This document shows, piece after piece, positions 8,792 through 15,391 of a stretch of DNA of 64,000 nt. Position 1 is the first letter of the stretch. Each line of letters opens with the position of its first letter. Source of the DNA: Microbacterium forte (GTDB taxonomy: Bacteria > Actinomycetota > Actinomycetes > Actinomycetales > Microbacteriaceae). The position numbers and the translations under genes are program-made. The notes below the pieces were generated by a model. It was not told the DNA's origin and searched no databases. It saw only the letters and a list, made by a program, of their open reading frames with translations. The stretch is from contig NZ_CP116871.1 in the NCBI RefSeq assembly GCF_031885415.1, positions 434,001-498,000 on the forward strand, written 5' to 3'.

Positions 8792-9175
8792 ATGCGTTTC
8801 ATCCCCACCAAGGTCCATGGCATCCTCGACTACGTCGTCGGAGTGGCGCTGATCGCTGCTCCGTGGCTGTTCGGCTTCGCAAACGTCGGCGGTCCCGCCG
8901 TGATCATCCCGATCGTGCTCGGCGTCGGCCTCATCGTCTACAGCCTGTTCACGAAGTACGAATGGGGCCCCTTCGGCTTCATCCCGATGCCCGTCCACCT
9001 CGTCTTCGACATCGTCGCGAGCCTGTTCCTGGCGCTCTCGCCCTGGATCTTCGGCTTCTCGACCGAGGCGCCCAACGTGTGGCTCCCGCACGTGGTCGTC
9101 GGTGTCGCCGTGATCCTGGTCGTCCTGTTCTCACAGCCCCAGCCTGCGAGCGTCAAGGCCACAGCACGCGCCTGA
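8792..9175 (+). CDS. SPW repeat-containing membrane protein
   Basis: 127 residues, four hydrophobic segments arranged as an internal repeat. Each half carries the (S/A)PW motif: APWLFGF at about residue 28 and SPWIFGF at about residue 86. This matches the small actinobacterial and cyanobacterial SPW repeat family, of unknown function. AGGAGGC lies 5-11 bases before the ATG. A strong bidirectional terminator follows 13 bases after the stop. Confidence 0.85.
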   Translation: MRFIPTKVHGILDYVVGVALIAAPWLFGFANVGGPAVIIPIVLGVGLIVYSLFTKYEWGPFGFIPMPVHLVFDIVASLFLALSPWIFGFSTEAPNVWLPHVVVGVAVILVVLFSQPQPASVKATARA

Positions 9176-9187
9176 TCCATCTGCACT

Positions 9188-9229
9188 CTGAAGCCCCGCA
9201 CGGAACGTCGGCCCCGTGCGGGGCTTCAG
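9188..9229. terminator. Bidirectional terminator hairpin
   Basis: CTGAAGCCCCGCACGG (9188-9203) and its exact reverse complement (9214-9229) form a 16-bp stem with a 10-base loop. There is no long T-tract on either side. It lies between the 3' ends of the SPW gene and the GIY-YIG gene and overlaps the latter's stop codon, so it can serve both strands. Confidence 0.8.
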
Positions 9230-9648
9230 TTCTGCAACGCCGAGCTCACCCAGCGTGCGTACTGCTGCCAGGGTTCGCCCTCAGTGTGCAGCCCCGCAAT
9301 GTGCGCCGACAGGATCGGGGTGAGCGTGAACCACTCGCCCCCCTCGCGGGCTTCCGCGAACTCCCGATGTCTCGCCTGTTCGACTTCCCGACCGCCACGC
9401 TCGAAGGCCAGGAGCTCTTCGTGCCGGATGCTGGCGAGGCGTTGCCGAGGGCGACGGCTGGTTCCGATCTTCACTCGGCGGTCATAGCGGATGTAGTAGA
9501 CCACCTCGATCACGGGCCTGGGCAGACCGGGATCCGGCGAGTCCCCGTATCGCCATCCGCACCAGGCGCACATCAGCGCCGCTGCCACGCGCACTGCCTC
9601 CGCGTGGCCGCACAGCGAGCAGGGGCTGGGTAGCTGGATGGCCGACAC
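9226..9648 (-). CDS. Zinc-knuckle plus GIY-YIG nuclease-fold protein
   Basis: 140 residues from GTG 9648. A CxxC...CxxC pair (CSLCGH and CAWCGW, residues ~10-30) suggests a small zinc-binding knuckle. It is followed by a GIY-YIG domain of the T5orf172/MUG113 type: VVYYIRYDRRVKIGTS, the Arg in RRPRQRL, the Glu in EVEQARHREF and the GEWF block. Such domains cleave DNA, but cellular role unknown. The start is uncertain: the frame is open to an ATG at 9768, and another frame just upstream (9679-9827) also looks protein-like, so this may be the 3' part of a frame-shifted gene. Confidence 0.6.
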   Translation of the reverse strand: MSAIQLPSPCSLCGHAEAVRVAAALMCAWCGWRYGDSPDPGLPRPVIEVVYYIRYDRRVKIGTSRRPRQRLASIRHEELLAFERGGREVEQARHREFAEAREGGEWFTLTPILSAHIAGLHTEGEPWQQYARWVSSALQN

Positions 9649-9827
9649 GGTCGGCACGCTACCGGCAGCCACCGACGTCGAACCTCGCCTAGCTGCGCCG
9701 CAGCGAGCCGGAGTCTTGGAAGCGCTGCGACGAGCGGGTCGAGATCCCGGGAGTGGATGGTCTCCCACACCGCCGGCATCCCGCGGCTGCGGTCGCCCGA
9801 GAGGAAGTCGTCGAGCAGAGTGGTCAT
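9573..9827 (-). pseudogene. Possible relic or frame-shifted 5' part of the GIY-YIG gene
   Basis: 84-codon frame. Its first ~48 residues (from MTTLLDDFLSGDRSRGMPAV to LRLAAAQLGEV) have natural protein composition, while the rest overlaps the GIY-YIG gene in another frame and looks like a shadow (Arg/Pro/Cys rich). A single frame change around 9680 would join this N-terminus to the GIY-YIG gene. Alternatives: an independent small protein, or chance. Otherwise the stretch 9649-9860 holds nothing I recognise. Confidence 0.3.
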
Positions 9828-9860
9828 CCTGTGCCGGGCGACGATCCGCTCATGGGTGCG

Positions 9861-9893
9861 AAAAAACCCCGCGACACCTGAGTGTGCGGGGTT
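9861..9893 (-). terminator. Rho-independent terminator of tRNA-Val(CAC)
   Basis: On the minus strand AACCCCGC pairs with GCGGGGTT and runs into TTTTTT. The inner ACAC/GTGT pairs lengthen the stem. It starts a few bases after the tRNA 3' end. Confidence 0.85.
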
Positions 9894-9897
9894 GTGG

Positions 9898-9970
9898 TGG
9901 GCGATACCGGACTCGAACCGATGACCTCTTCCGTGTGAAGGAAGCGCGCTACCAACTGCGCCAATCGCCC
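9898..9970 (-). tRNA. tRNA-Val (anticodon CAC)
   Basis: 73-base cloverleaf on the minus strand. Acceptor stem GGGCGAT pairs with ATCGCCC, discriminator A, and CCA is encoded at 9897-9895. The anticodon arm is CTTCC-TTCACAC-GGAAG, giving CAC, which reads GUG valine codons. The T arm contains GGTTCGAGTCC. A TAGTAT (-10-like, 9999-9994) lies 23 bases upstream, and a terminator follows. Confidence 0.95.
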
Positions 9971-10060
9971 ATACCTGTGGGGTACGTCAACCGATACTAC
10001 CCGACGGTCGGAGGCGAAGTTGACCATGCTGGGAGACACGCGCGAGATTCGGTTTGAGTT

Positions 10061-10088
10061 TTGACAGTCGCCGATCATCGGCTAATGT
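10061..10088 (+). promoter_or_regulatory. Sigma-70-type promoter of the Gly-Cys-Val tRNA operon
   Basis: TTGACA (10061-10066), 16 bases, TAATGT (10083-10088): the strongest consensus promoter in the window. The first tRNA starts 34 bases downstream. Confidence 0.85.
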
Positions 10089-10122
10089 TTCATAAGTGCC
10101 CGGGACAACAACCGGGAACAAC

Positions 10123-10195
10123 GCGGATGTAGCGCAGTTGGTAGCGCACAACCTTGCCAAGGTTGGGGTCGCGAGTTCGAGTCTCGTCATCCGCT
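10123..10195 (+). tRNA. tRNA-Gly (anticodon GCC)
   Basis: 73 bases. Acceptor GCGGATG pairs with CATCCGC, discriminator T, no encoded CCA. Anticodon arm CAACC-TTGCCAA-GGTTG gives GCC. First gene of a three-tRNA transcript. Confidence 0.95.
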
Positions 10196-10248
10196 CAAGT
10201 GCAGGGGCCTTCTTCGGAAGGCCTTCCGCACGTGGGGTCAATCCACAC

Positions 10249-10319
10249 GGTGGCGTGGCCGAGCGGCTAGGCACCGGCCTGCAAAGCCGTTTACACGGGT
10301 TCGAATCCCGTCGCCACCT
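10249..10319 (+). tRNA. tRNA-Cys (anticodon GCA)
   Basis: 71 bases. Acceptor GGTGGCG pairs with CGCCACC, discriminator T. The anticodon loop CTGCAAA, closed by CGGC/GCCG, gives GCA. T arm contains GGGTTCGAATCCC. Second gene of the tRNA operon, 53 bases after tRNA-Gly. Confidence 0.95.
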
Positions 10320-10342
10320 CAGTAACTGAATAGCCCGAACGG

Positions 10343-10414
10343 GCGCGATTGGCGCAGCGGTAGCGCGCTTCCCTGACACGGAAGAGGTCACTGGTTCGAT
10401 CCCAGTATCGCGCA
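10343..10414 (+). tRNA. tRNA-Val (anticodon GAC)
   Basis: 72 bases. Acceptor GCGCGAT pairs with ATCGCGC, discriminator A. Anticodon arm CTTCC-CTGACAC-GGAAG gives GAC. Last gene of the tRNA operon. It shares the anticodon-stem sequence with the minus-strand tRNA-Val(CAC) 370 bases away, so the two valine isoacceptors sit face to face. Confidence 0.95.
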
Positions 10415-10420
10415 CAGAGA

Positions 10421-10450
10421 AACCCCCGGTTTTCCGGGGGTTTTTTGTTT
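10421..10450 (+). terminator. Rho-independent terminator of the tRNA operon
   Basis: AACCCCCGG-TTTT-CCGGGGGTT followed by TTTTGTTT; a 9-bp stem with a clear T-tract starting 6 bases after tRNA-Val(GAC). Confidence 0.92.
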
Positions 10451-10597
10451 CTCCGGGGTGATCTTTCGCCGAACGAGCCGACGAGGAGATCGTTCACTCG
10501 GCGGTGATGAGCGTCGGAGCAGGGTCCTCCAGCCCGCTTCGTAGCTCGACCCGTGTTCACACGACGGGAGCGGGGCAACTGCCCGCTCACACTGCGA

Positions 10598-11944
10598 TCA
10601 GGTCGGCTGTGACGACCGCTTGACCACGTCGTAGGCGGCGAGCGCAGCCTTGCGTGTCGCAGCGAGATCGACGATCGGCTCCGACGGAGCATCCGATGCC
10701 CACTGCGAGATGTAGAGACCGTTCGGGTCGAACTTCTTCGCCTGCAGTTCGGGGTTGAAGACACGGAAGTACGGTGCGGCGTCAGCGCCGGACCCCGCCA
10801 CCCACTGCCAGTTGAACGGGTTGCTCGCGCCGTCAGCATCGACCAGCGTGTCCCAGAACCACTCCTCGCCGCGACGCCAGTCGATCAGCAGGTTCTTCAC
10901 GAGGAACGATGCCGTGACCATGCGCACCCGATTGTGCATGAAGCCGGTGTGCCAGAGTTCCCGCATGCCCGCATCCACCAGCGGGATGCCGGTGTCGCCA
11001 TGCTGCCACGCCTCGAGCTGCGCCGGATCGAGCGGCGGCCACGGGAACGCGTCGTACTGACGGCGCAGATTGACGGTCGCCAGATCGGGGGAGTGGAACG
11101 TCGTGTGCCAGGCGAACTCGCGCCAGCCGAGCTCCGAGAGAAAACCTGCGGCACCGTCGGCGTCGACCGCCTCCTGCCAGACGGTGAACGGGCTGAGCTC
11201 GCCCCAGCGGAGACGAGGCGAAAGCAGAGAGGTGGCACCGGCCGACGGTTCGTCACGGGCGCGGTCATATGACCCGATGTCCTCGTGCAGGAAGGAGCGC
11301 AGCCGGGCGCGCGCGGCAGGCTCGCCGGGCTCCCAGGTCTCGCGCAGTCCGCCGGCCCAGTCAGGGCGGGTGGGCAGCAGGTTCCAGTCGTCGAGGTCGT
11401 CTGAGGCCGGCGCGCTGGCGACTCCGTCGAGGCTTCGCGGTGCGGGGAGCGGCGCTCGGGGCGTGGGAAGCGCGAGGCAGGCGCGCCAGAACGGAGTGAA
11501 CACCGAGAAGTGGGTGCCGCTGCCGGTCTTCACCGTCCACGGCTCGTGCAGCAGCGATGCCTGGAAGGACGTCACCTCGAGTCCGTCATCGCGCAATGAC
11601 GTCTTCAGGGTCGTGTCGATGTCACGTTCGGCACCGCCGTAGCGCCGGTTCCAGAACACGGCTGTGGCTCCGGTGTCGGTGACCGTCTCGCGCACGACGC
11701 GGTCGGCCGGACCACGCCGGAGGATGAGCGATGCGCCGAGGTCCTGCACCCGTTCGCTCAGCGACGCGAGGGAATGGTGCAGCCACCAGCGAGCAGCACC
11801 GCCCAGCGGTCGTATGCCGGGGGACTCCTCGTCGAGGACGTACAGCATGACCAGGGGTTCGTCGCGATCGATCGCTGCCCTCAGTGCCGGATTGTCGGCG
11901 AGCCGAAGGTCGTCGCGGAGCCAGACGAGTGAGGGAGAGACCAT
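10598..11944 (-). CDS. Deoxyribodipyrimidine photolyase / cryptochrome family
   Basis: 448 residues, normal for a class I photolyase. It should repair UV-induced cyclobutane pyrimidine dimers with blue light and FADH-. The N-terminal photolyase domain begins SLVWLRDDLRLADNPAL. The FAD domain shows RLRWGELSPFTVW, ELGWREFAWHTTFH, the TGIPLVDAGMRELWHTGFMH block, NRVRMVTASFLVKNLLIDW and NPFNWQWVAGSGADAAPYFR, with the Trp residues of the electron path present. The DoxX-like gene lies 56 bases upstream on the same strand, so a short operon is likely. CPD photolyase is the most probable specificity. Confidence 0.95.
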   Translation of the reverse strand: MVSPSLVWLRDDLRLADNPALRAAIDRDEPLVMLYVLDEESPGIRPLGGAARWWLHHSLASLSERVQDLGASLILRRGPADRVVRETVTDTGATAVFWNRRYGGAERDIDTTLKTSLRDDGLEVTSFQASLLHEPWTVKTGSGTHFSVFTPFWRACLALPTPRAPLPAPRSLDGVASAPASDDLDDWNLLPTRPDWAGGLRETWEPGEPAARARLRSFLHEDIGSYDRARDEPSAGATSLLSPRLRWGELSPFTVWQEAVDADGAAGFLSELGWREFAWHTTFHSPDLATVNLRRQYDAFPWPPLDPAQLEAWQHGDTGIPLVDAGMRELWHTGFMHNRVRMVTASFLVKNLLIDWRRGEEWFWDTLVDADGASNPFNWQWVAGSGADAAPYFRVFNPELQAKKFDPNGLYISQWASDAPSEPIVDLAATRKAALAAYDVVKRSSQPT

Positions 11945-12000
11945 GGCACCATTCTCACCCGAGCGTCCGAACCGGTGGGCGGGGTTGCGCGCCTGGGACC

Positions 12001-12420
12001 TCAGCGGCTACGGCGCGCCGGTCGCCTACGCGCGGGAGCTGGCTCGGCGGTCGACCACACAGCCCACAGCACCAGGAGCGGCTGGAGGAAGAGGCGTCCG
12101 AAACGACGAGCCTCGGTGTCGAGACCCGGCGTCGACCGTCGGGTTCGCCACTGGTGCACGTTTCCGGGGAAGACGGCGACGAAGAACGCGGCAGTCGCGA
12201 AGCCCATGCGGCGTCTCTCCTTCGGGAGGGCGAGCAGCCCGACGGCGAGAGCGACCTCAGCGGCTCCCGAGGCGATCACGATCGCGTCCTTGTCGAGGCG
12301 CGTGGCCTTCGTGGCCCAGTCCGGCACGACGACCCGGAAGCCCCGGGTGCTCACGAAATGGACGATGCCTATCGCCCCGAGTGCGAGTGCGAGGATCCAA
12401 CGCGCCAGTGCTCTGATCAT
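12001..12420 (-). CDS. DoxX-like small membrane protein
   Basis: 139 residues, four hydrophobic stretches: ILALALGAIGIVHFV at the N-terminus, IVIASGAAEVALAVGLLAL, MGFATAAFFVAVFPGNVH and LFLQPLLVLWAVWS. The GxxHF and GNxHQ elements resemble the DoxX/DUF417-like group. Function unknown; some relatives act in redox stress responses. Lies upstream of the photolyase gene and downstream of the alpha/beta hydrolase gene, all on the minus strand with gaps of 56 and 63 bases. The Arg/Pro-rich C-terminus is probably cytosolic. Confidence 0.7.
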   Translation of the reverse strand: MIRALARWILALALGAIGIVHFVSTRGFRVVVPDWATKATRLDKDAIVIASGAAEVALAVGLLALPKERRRMGFATAAFFVAVFPGNVHQWRTRRSTPGLDTEARRFGRLFLQPLLVLWAVWSTAEPAPARRRPARRSR

Positions 12421-12483
12421 CTGCTCACGCTACCCCGACGGCTCCGGAGGGCATGCGGTTCGTCGGAGCGCCGCCACGCCCGG

Positions 12484-13434
12484 TCATCCGGAACCGAGCA
12501 TTCGGGCGCCCTCCCATTCGCGAAACCCGTCGGCGATCTCGGGTGCGTGCGTGTGATGCAGATAGTGCTCGCCGTCGATGGGGATGACGGTTCCGTCGTC
12601 CACGGCCGCGGCCTGGCGCTCGTGCAGGTCGAGCCAGTTCGGAGTGACCGCGTTGTCGGCGACCACGAACAGCAGGAGCGGGAGTCGGTCGGGAAAGCCG
12701 GTGCCCGCGGCATCCGCGAAGTTGGTCCTGATGTGCGTCATCTCATCGAGATAGGTGGGGGAGAGCGAGTTCCGATTGCTGAGGAGCGCCATCTGCTCGC
12801 GCGCGTCGTCGTCGTAGTCGAGGCCGCCCAGGTCATCGCCCGTCAGGCTCGTGATGACTCGGACCAGGCCCAGACTCTTCGCCGCGCCCAACAGCCCGAC
12901 GGGGAACTGCGTGTCCATGTTCGGCTGCCCCGGCACGCTCGTGTCGATGCCGACGAAGGCCGTCACCTCATCCGGGTATCGCTCGGCGTACTCGATCGCA
13001 TAGAGCCCTGCGATCGAGTGCCCCATGAGGACGTACTCGTCGACCTGCAGCACCCGGAGTGCCTCGTGGATCTCGCCGACGATGTTCTCGGTCGTCCGCT
13101 CGGTGTCGGTGCCGTCGCTCAGACCATAGCCGAACGGTTCGACGACGATCACCCGGTGATCTTCAGCCAGATCGGACACCAGCGGCGCGAAGTCGAGCAC
13201 AGGCGAGGCCGTGCCGAAGCCCGGGAGAAGCACGATGTCGGTCGCGCCCTCTCCTGCGACGAGGACGTTCATCTCGCGGCCGTCGACCACCACCGTCTGA
13301 CCGTAGGGTTCGATACGGTCGCGCTCGGTGGCTGTGGCTACCGCATTCACGATCGTCGTGGTCGTGAGACCGACCGCGAGAACGCCGCCGATCGCGGTCA
13401 GGACGACGAGGGTTCTCTTGATGGATCTGCGCAC
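12484..13434 (-). CDS. Alpha/beta hydrolase with N-terminal membrane anchor
   Basis: 316 residues from GTG 13434 (VRRSIKRTLVVLTAIGGVLA), where AAGG lies about 6 bases upstream; the much longer open frame upstream overlaps the divergent kinase and is spurious. One hydrophobic segment (about 8-30) is a signal anchor. Fold motifs: LLPGFGTASPV (oxyanion loop), GHSIAG (nucleophile Ser) and a late His in IDGEHYLHHTHA. Substrate unknown; haloperoxidase or epoxide hydrolase-like enzymes have similar motifs. The start lies about 94 bases from a 36-bp palindrome in the divergent promoter region, so this gene is a candidate target of the factor that binds there. Confidence 0.85.
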   Translation of the reverse strand: MRRSIKRTLVVLTAIGGVLAVGLTTTTIVNAVATATERDRIEPYGQTVVVDGREMNVLVAGEGATDIVLLPGFGTASPVLDFAPLVSDLAEDHRVIVVEPFGYGLSDGTDTERTTENIVGEIHEALRVLQVDEYVLMGHSIAGLYAIEYAERYPDEVTAFVGIDTSVPGQPNMDTQFPVGLLGAAKSLGLVRVITSLTGDDLGGLDYDDDAREQMALLSNRNSLSPTYLDEMTHIRTNFADAAGTGFPDRLPLLLFVVADNAVTPNWLDLHERQAAAVDDGTVIPIDGEHYLHHTHAPEIADGFREWEGARMLGSG

Positions 13435-13527
13435 GGTGGCCTTCCCGGCGCACGTGGAGATCGGGAGGAGCGCGCGCCTGCTCTCCAGCCTGACGAACGC
13501 GAGACGCCCGCGCGTCAGCCCTCGACG

Positions 13528-13563
13528 GACATCCGCATACCGCGTTCGCGGTATGCGGATGTC
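13528..13563. promoter_or_regulatory. Near-perfect 36-bp palindrome in a divergent promoter region
   Basis: Two 17-base arms (13528-13544 and 13547-13563) are exact reverse complements around a 2-base centre TT. The core reads GCATACCGCG and CGCGGTATGC. It lies between the divergent hydrolase gene (start 13434) and the truncated kinase gene (start 13612), with no T-tract on either side, so an operator is more likely than a terminator. Long GC-rich dyads of this kind are typical of TetR-family or similar dimeric regulators, but none is encoded next to it. Confidence 0.65.
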
Positions 13564-13611
13564 ATCCGGCGGGAGGATCCGGGCGTCGCGGAGACGCGAA
13601 ATACTGGATGC

Positions 13612-14244
13612 ATGCCGACGACCCGTGAACCCCGTGGCGGGATTCGACTGAACGATGTCGTAGCCCACCAGATCGCGGTGATCAGCCTGAACGCCGGTGT
13701 CGCCTCGTCGGCGCTCGACAGCAGGCCGGAGCGCGCCAGGGAGGCTCTCACCACGGTGCGCAGTGCATCTCGCACTGTGCTCAGCGACATCGGCGGCCTC
13801 ATGTCGCTGCTTCGCTCCGATGCTCTCGACGACCCCGAAGACCGCCGGCCGCAGAGCGGGCTGGCCCAGCTGGACACCCTGATCGACGGTTTTCGACGAG
13901 GTGGGCTCCGAGTCGATCTGCGGCGCCAGGACGACGGGTTCGTGCTGTCGCCCGCGAGTGACCACGCGGCGTATCTCGTGCTGCAGGAGGCACTCACGAA
14001 CGCCCACAAGCACGGCCTCGGAGGCACAGCCACCGTGGCGCTGCGCATCGAGAGCGCGGCCCTGCACCTGACGATCGTGAACCCGACCAGAAACGTCGCA
14101 CCTGCGTCGCCGGCCCCCGGCAACGGACTCCGTGGCATCCAGGAGCGGCTCGCAGCGGTGCGTGGAGCGGCACACTTCGGCAGCGATCGAGGTGTCTTCT
14201 CGCTGGAGGCGTGGATCCCGGTCGAGGGCGTCGATACGCCGTGA
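13612..14244 (+). CDS. Truncated NarL-type histidine kinase lacking the phospho-acceptor His
   Basis: 210 residues. It has only the HisKA_3-like dimerisation helix and the ATPase domain: IRLNDVVAHQIAVISLNAGVA at residues 11-31, N-box LVLQEALTNAHKHG and G-box PGNGLRGIQERL. In intact kinases the first motif reads ELHDVVAH, with the His phosphorylated; here it reads RLNDVVAH, with Asn14 (AAC) in that place. There is no sensor or membrane domain, and the frame upstream contains none. The stop overlaps the response regulator start (GTGA). The protein may be a pseudokinase, a phosphatase or ATPase acting on the regulator, or a decaying gene. No clear Shine-Dalgarno precedes ATG 13612. Confidence 0.8.
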   Translation: MPTTREPRGGIRLNDVVAHQIAVISLNAGVASSALDSRPERAREALTTVRSASRTVLSDIGGLMSLLRSDALDDPEDRRPQSGLAQLDTLIDGFRRGGLRVDLRRQDDGFVLSPASDHAAYLVLQEALTNAHKHGLGGTATVALRIESAALHLTIVNPTRNVAPASPAPGNGLRGIQERLAAVRGAAHFGSDRGVFSLEAWIPVEGVDTP

Positions 14245-14930
14245 CGGTCTCGGTGCTCGTGGTCGACGACCAGCCTCTCGTGCGACATGCCGTGCGGGAC
14301 ATCCTCATCGACGGTGGCCTCGTGGTCGCGGGGGAGGCATCGAACGGACACGACGCCGTGCGTCTGGCGAAGACGGCCGCACCGGACGTCGTGCTCATGG
14401 ACATCAGGATGCCGGAGCTCGACGGAATCGCCGCCACCGCGCTCATCTGCGCTCAGAACGACTCAGCCGTCCAGAACGACTCGGCGGCTCAGCCGCGAGT
14501 GCTGATCCTGACGACGTTCGAAGAGGACGAGAACGTCGTCGCCGCACTTCGCGCGGGGGCGAGCGGCTTCATCGGCAAAGGCGCGGAACCCGACGAGATC
14601 GTCCGGGCTGTGCGCACCGTCCACGACGGGGAAGCCCTGCTGTCGTCGATGGCCACGCGTGCACTGATCGAGCGCTCCATCCGACGCGGCGGATCAGACC
14701 CCGCCGCACGATGGACCACCGCCCTCGCTCTCCTGACTCCGCGCGAGCGCGAAGTGCTCGTGCTCGTCGCCGAAGGCCTCGCCAATGACGAGATCGCCGC
14801 GGGGCTCACGATCTCGCCGCACACCGCGAAGACCCACGTGAACCGGATCATGTCGAAGGCGGGAGCACGCGACAGGGCGCAGCTCGTCATCCTCGCCTAC
14901 GAGACCGGACTCGTCGTGGCCGGCGACTGA
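14241..14930 (+). CDS. NarL/FixJ family response regulator
   Basis: 229 residues from GTG 14241. Receiver domain at 1-130: acidic pair Asp9/Asp10 in LVVDDQP, phosphorylation site Asp54 in VVLMDIRMP, Thr in LILTTFEED and Lys in GASGFIGKG. The LuxR-type HTH begins at LTPREREVLVLVAEGLAND, with ISPHTAKTHVNRIMSKAGARDR as recognition region. Unlike most relatives, residues 72-84 hold a small insertion, an imperfect repeat of QNDSA, before beta-strand 4. All phosphorylation residues are intact although the linked kinase lacks its His, so phosphate probably comes from another kinase or a small donor, if at all. Confidence 0.92.
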   Translation: MTVSVLVVDDQPLVRHAVRDILIDGGLVVAGEASNGHDAVRLAKTAAPDVVLMDIRMPELDGIAATALICAQNDSAVQNDSAAQPRVLILTTFEEDENVVAALRAGASGFIGKGAEPDEIVRAVRTVHDGEALLSSMATRALIERSIRRGGSDPAARWTTALALLTPREREVLVLVAEGLANDEIAAGLTISPHTAKTHVNRIMSKAGARDRAQLVILAYETGLVVAGD

Positions 14931-14973
14931 TCCGCGTCGTCAGGCGTGACAAGCCCTGCGCCACACTGGGATC

Positions 14974-15333
14974 ATGACCGTCCTGCGCATCAGCATCCTG
15001 TTCGTGCTCGCCGCCGTCGCCGAGATCGGGGGCGCCTGGCTGATCTGGCAGGCTCTGAAGGAGAACAGAGGCTGGGTGTTCGCGGTTCTCGGGGTCATGG
15101 CCCTCGGCGCATACGGGTTCATCGCGGCGCTCCAGCCCGACGCGAACTTCGGGCGTGTGCTGGCGTCGTACGGCGGCGTGTTCATCGCCGGATCCCTGGC
15201 GTGGGGGATCATCGTCGACGGCTTCAAGCCGACGCTCTGGGACTGGGTCGGATCCGCGATCGCGCTGGTCGGCGCGGCGATCATCATCCTCGCGCCGACG
15301 GCGGCGGACACCTCGTCGGAGACGGGACTGTAG
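14974..15333 (+). CDS. YnfA/UPF0060 family membrane protein
   Basis: 119 residues, four membrane helices: [40 protein letters not shown], the [19 protein letters not shown] block and [18 protein letters not shown]. The [10 protein letters not shown] and YGGVFI motifs identify the UPF0060/YnfA family, related to small multidrug resistance proteins. Transport has been suggested for some members, but no substrate can be read here. Stands alone on the plus strand between the response regulator and thrS. Confidence 0.9.
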   Translation: MTVLRISILFVLAAVAEIGGAWLIWQALKENRGWVFAVLGVMALGAYGFIAALQPDANFGRVLASYGGVFIAGSLAWGIIVDGFKPTLWDWVGSAIALVGAAIIILAPTAADTSSETGL

Positions 15334-15391
15334 CGGTCAATCGGCCCCGGGCATGCGAGTAGCCTAGATCCAGACCCAGATGGAGTGTGCA

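Noticed and set aside
9824..10415. Short frames with motifs such as AQLVARFLHTEE and SLVIRSSAGA across the tRNA cluster
   Set aside because: These are translations of tRNA genes, a well-known false protein family; the cloverleaf structures explain the sequence.
12484..14175. 563-residue form of the alpha/beta hydrolase
   Set aside because: The extra part is antisense to the kinase gene; GTG 13434 with AAGG gives a proper signal anchor at the N-terminus.
15380..15391. ATG 15380 as thrS start
   Set aside because: The GGAG at 15382-15385 would lie inside the gene; it is well spaced for GTG 15392.
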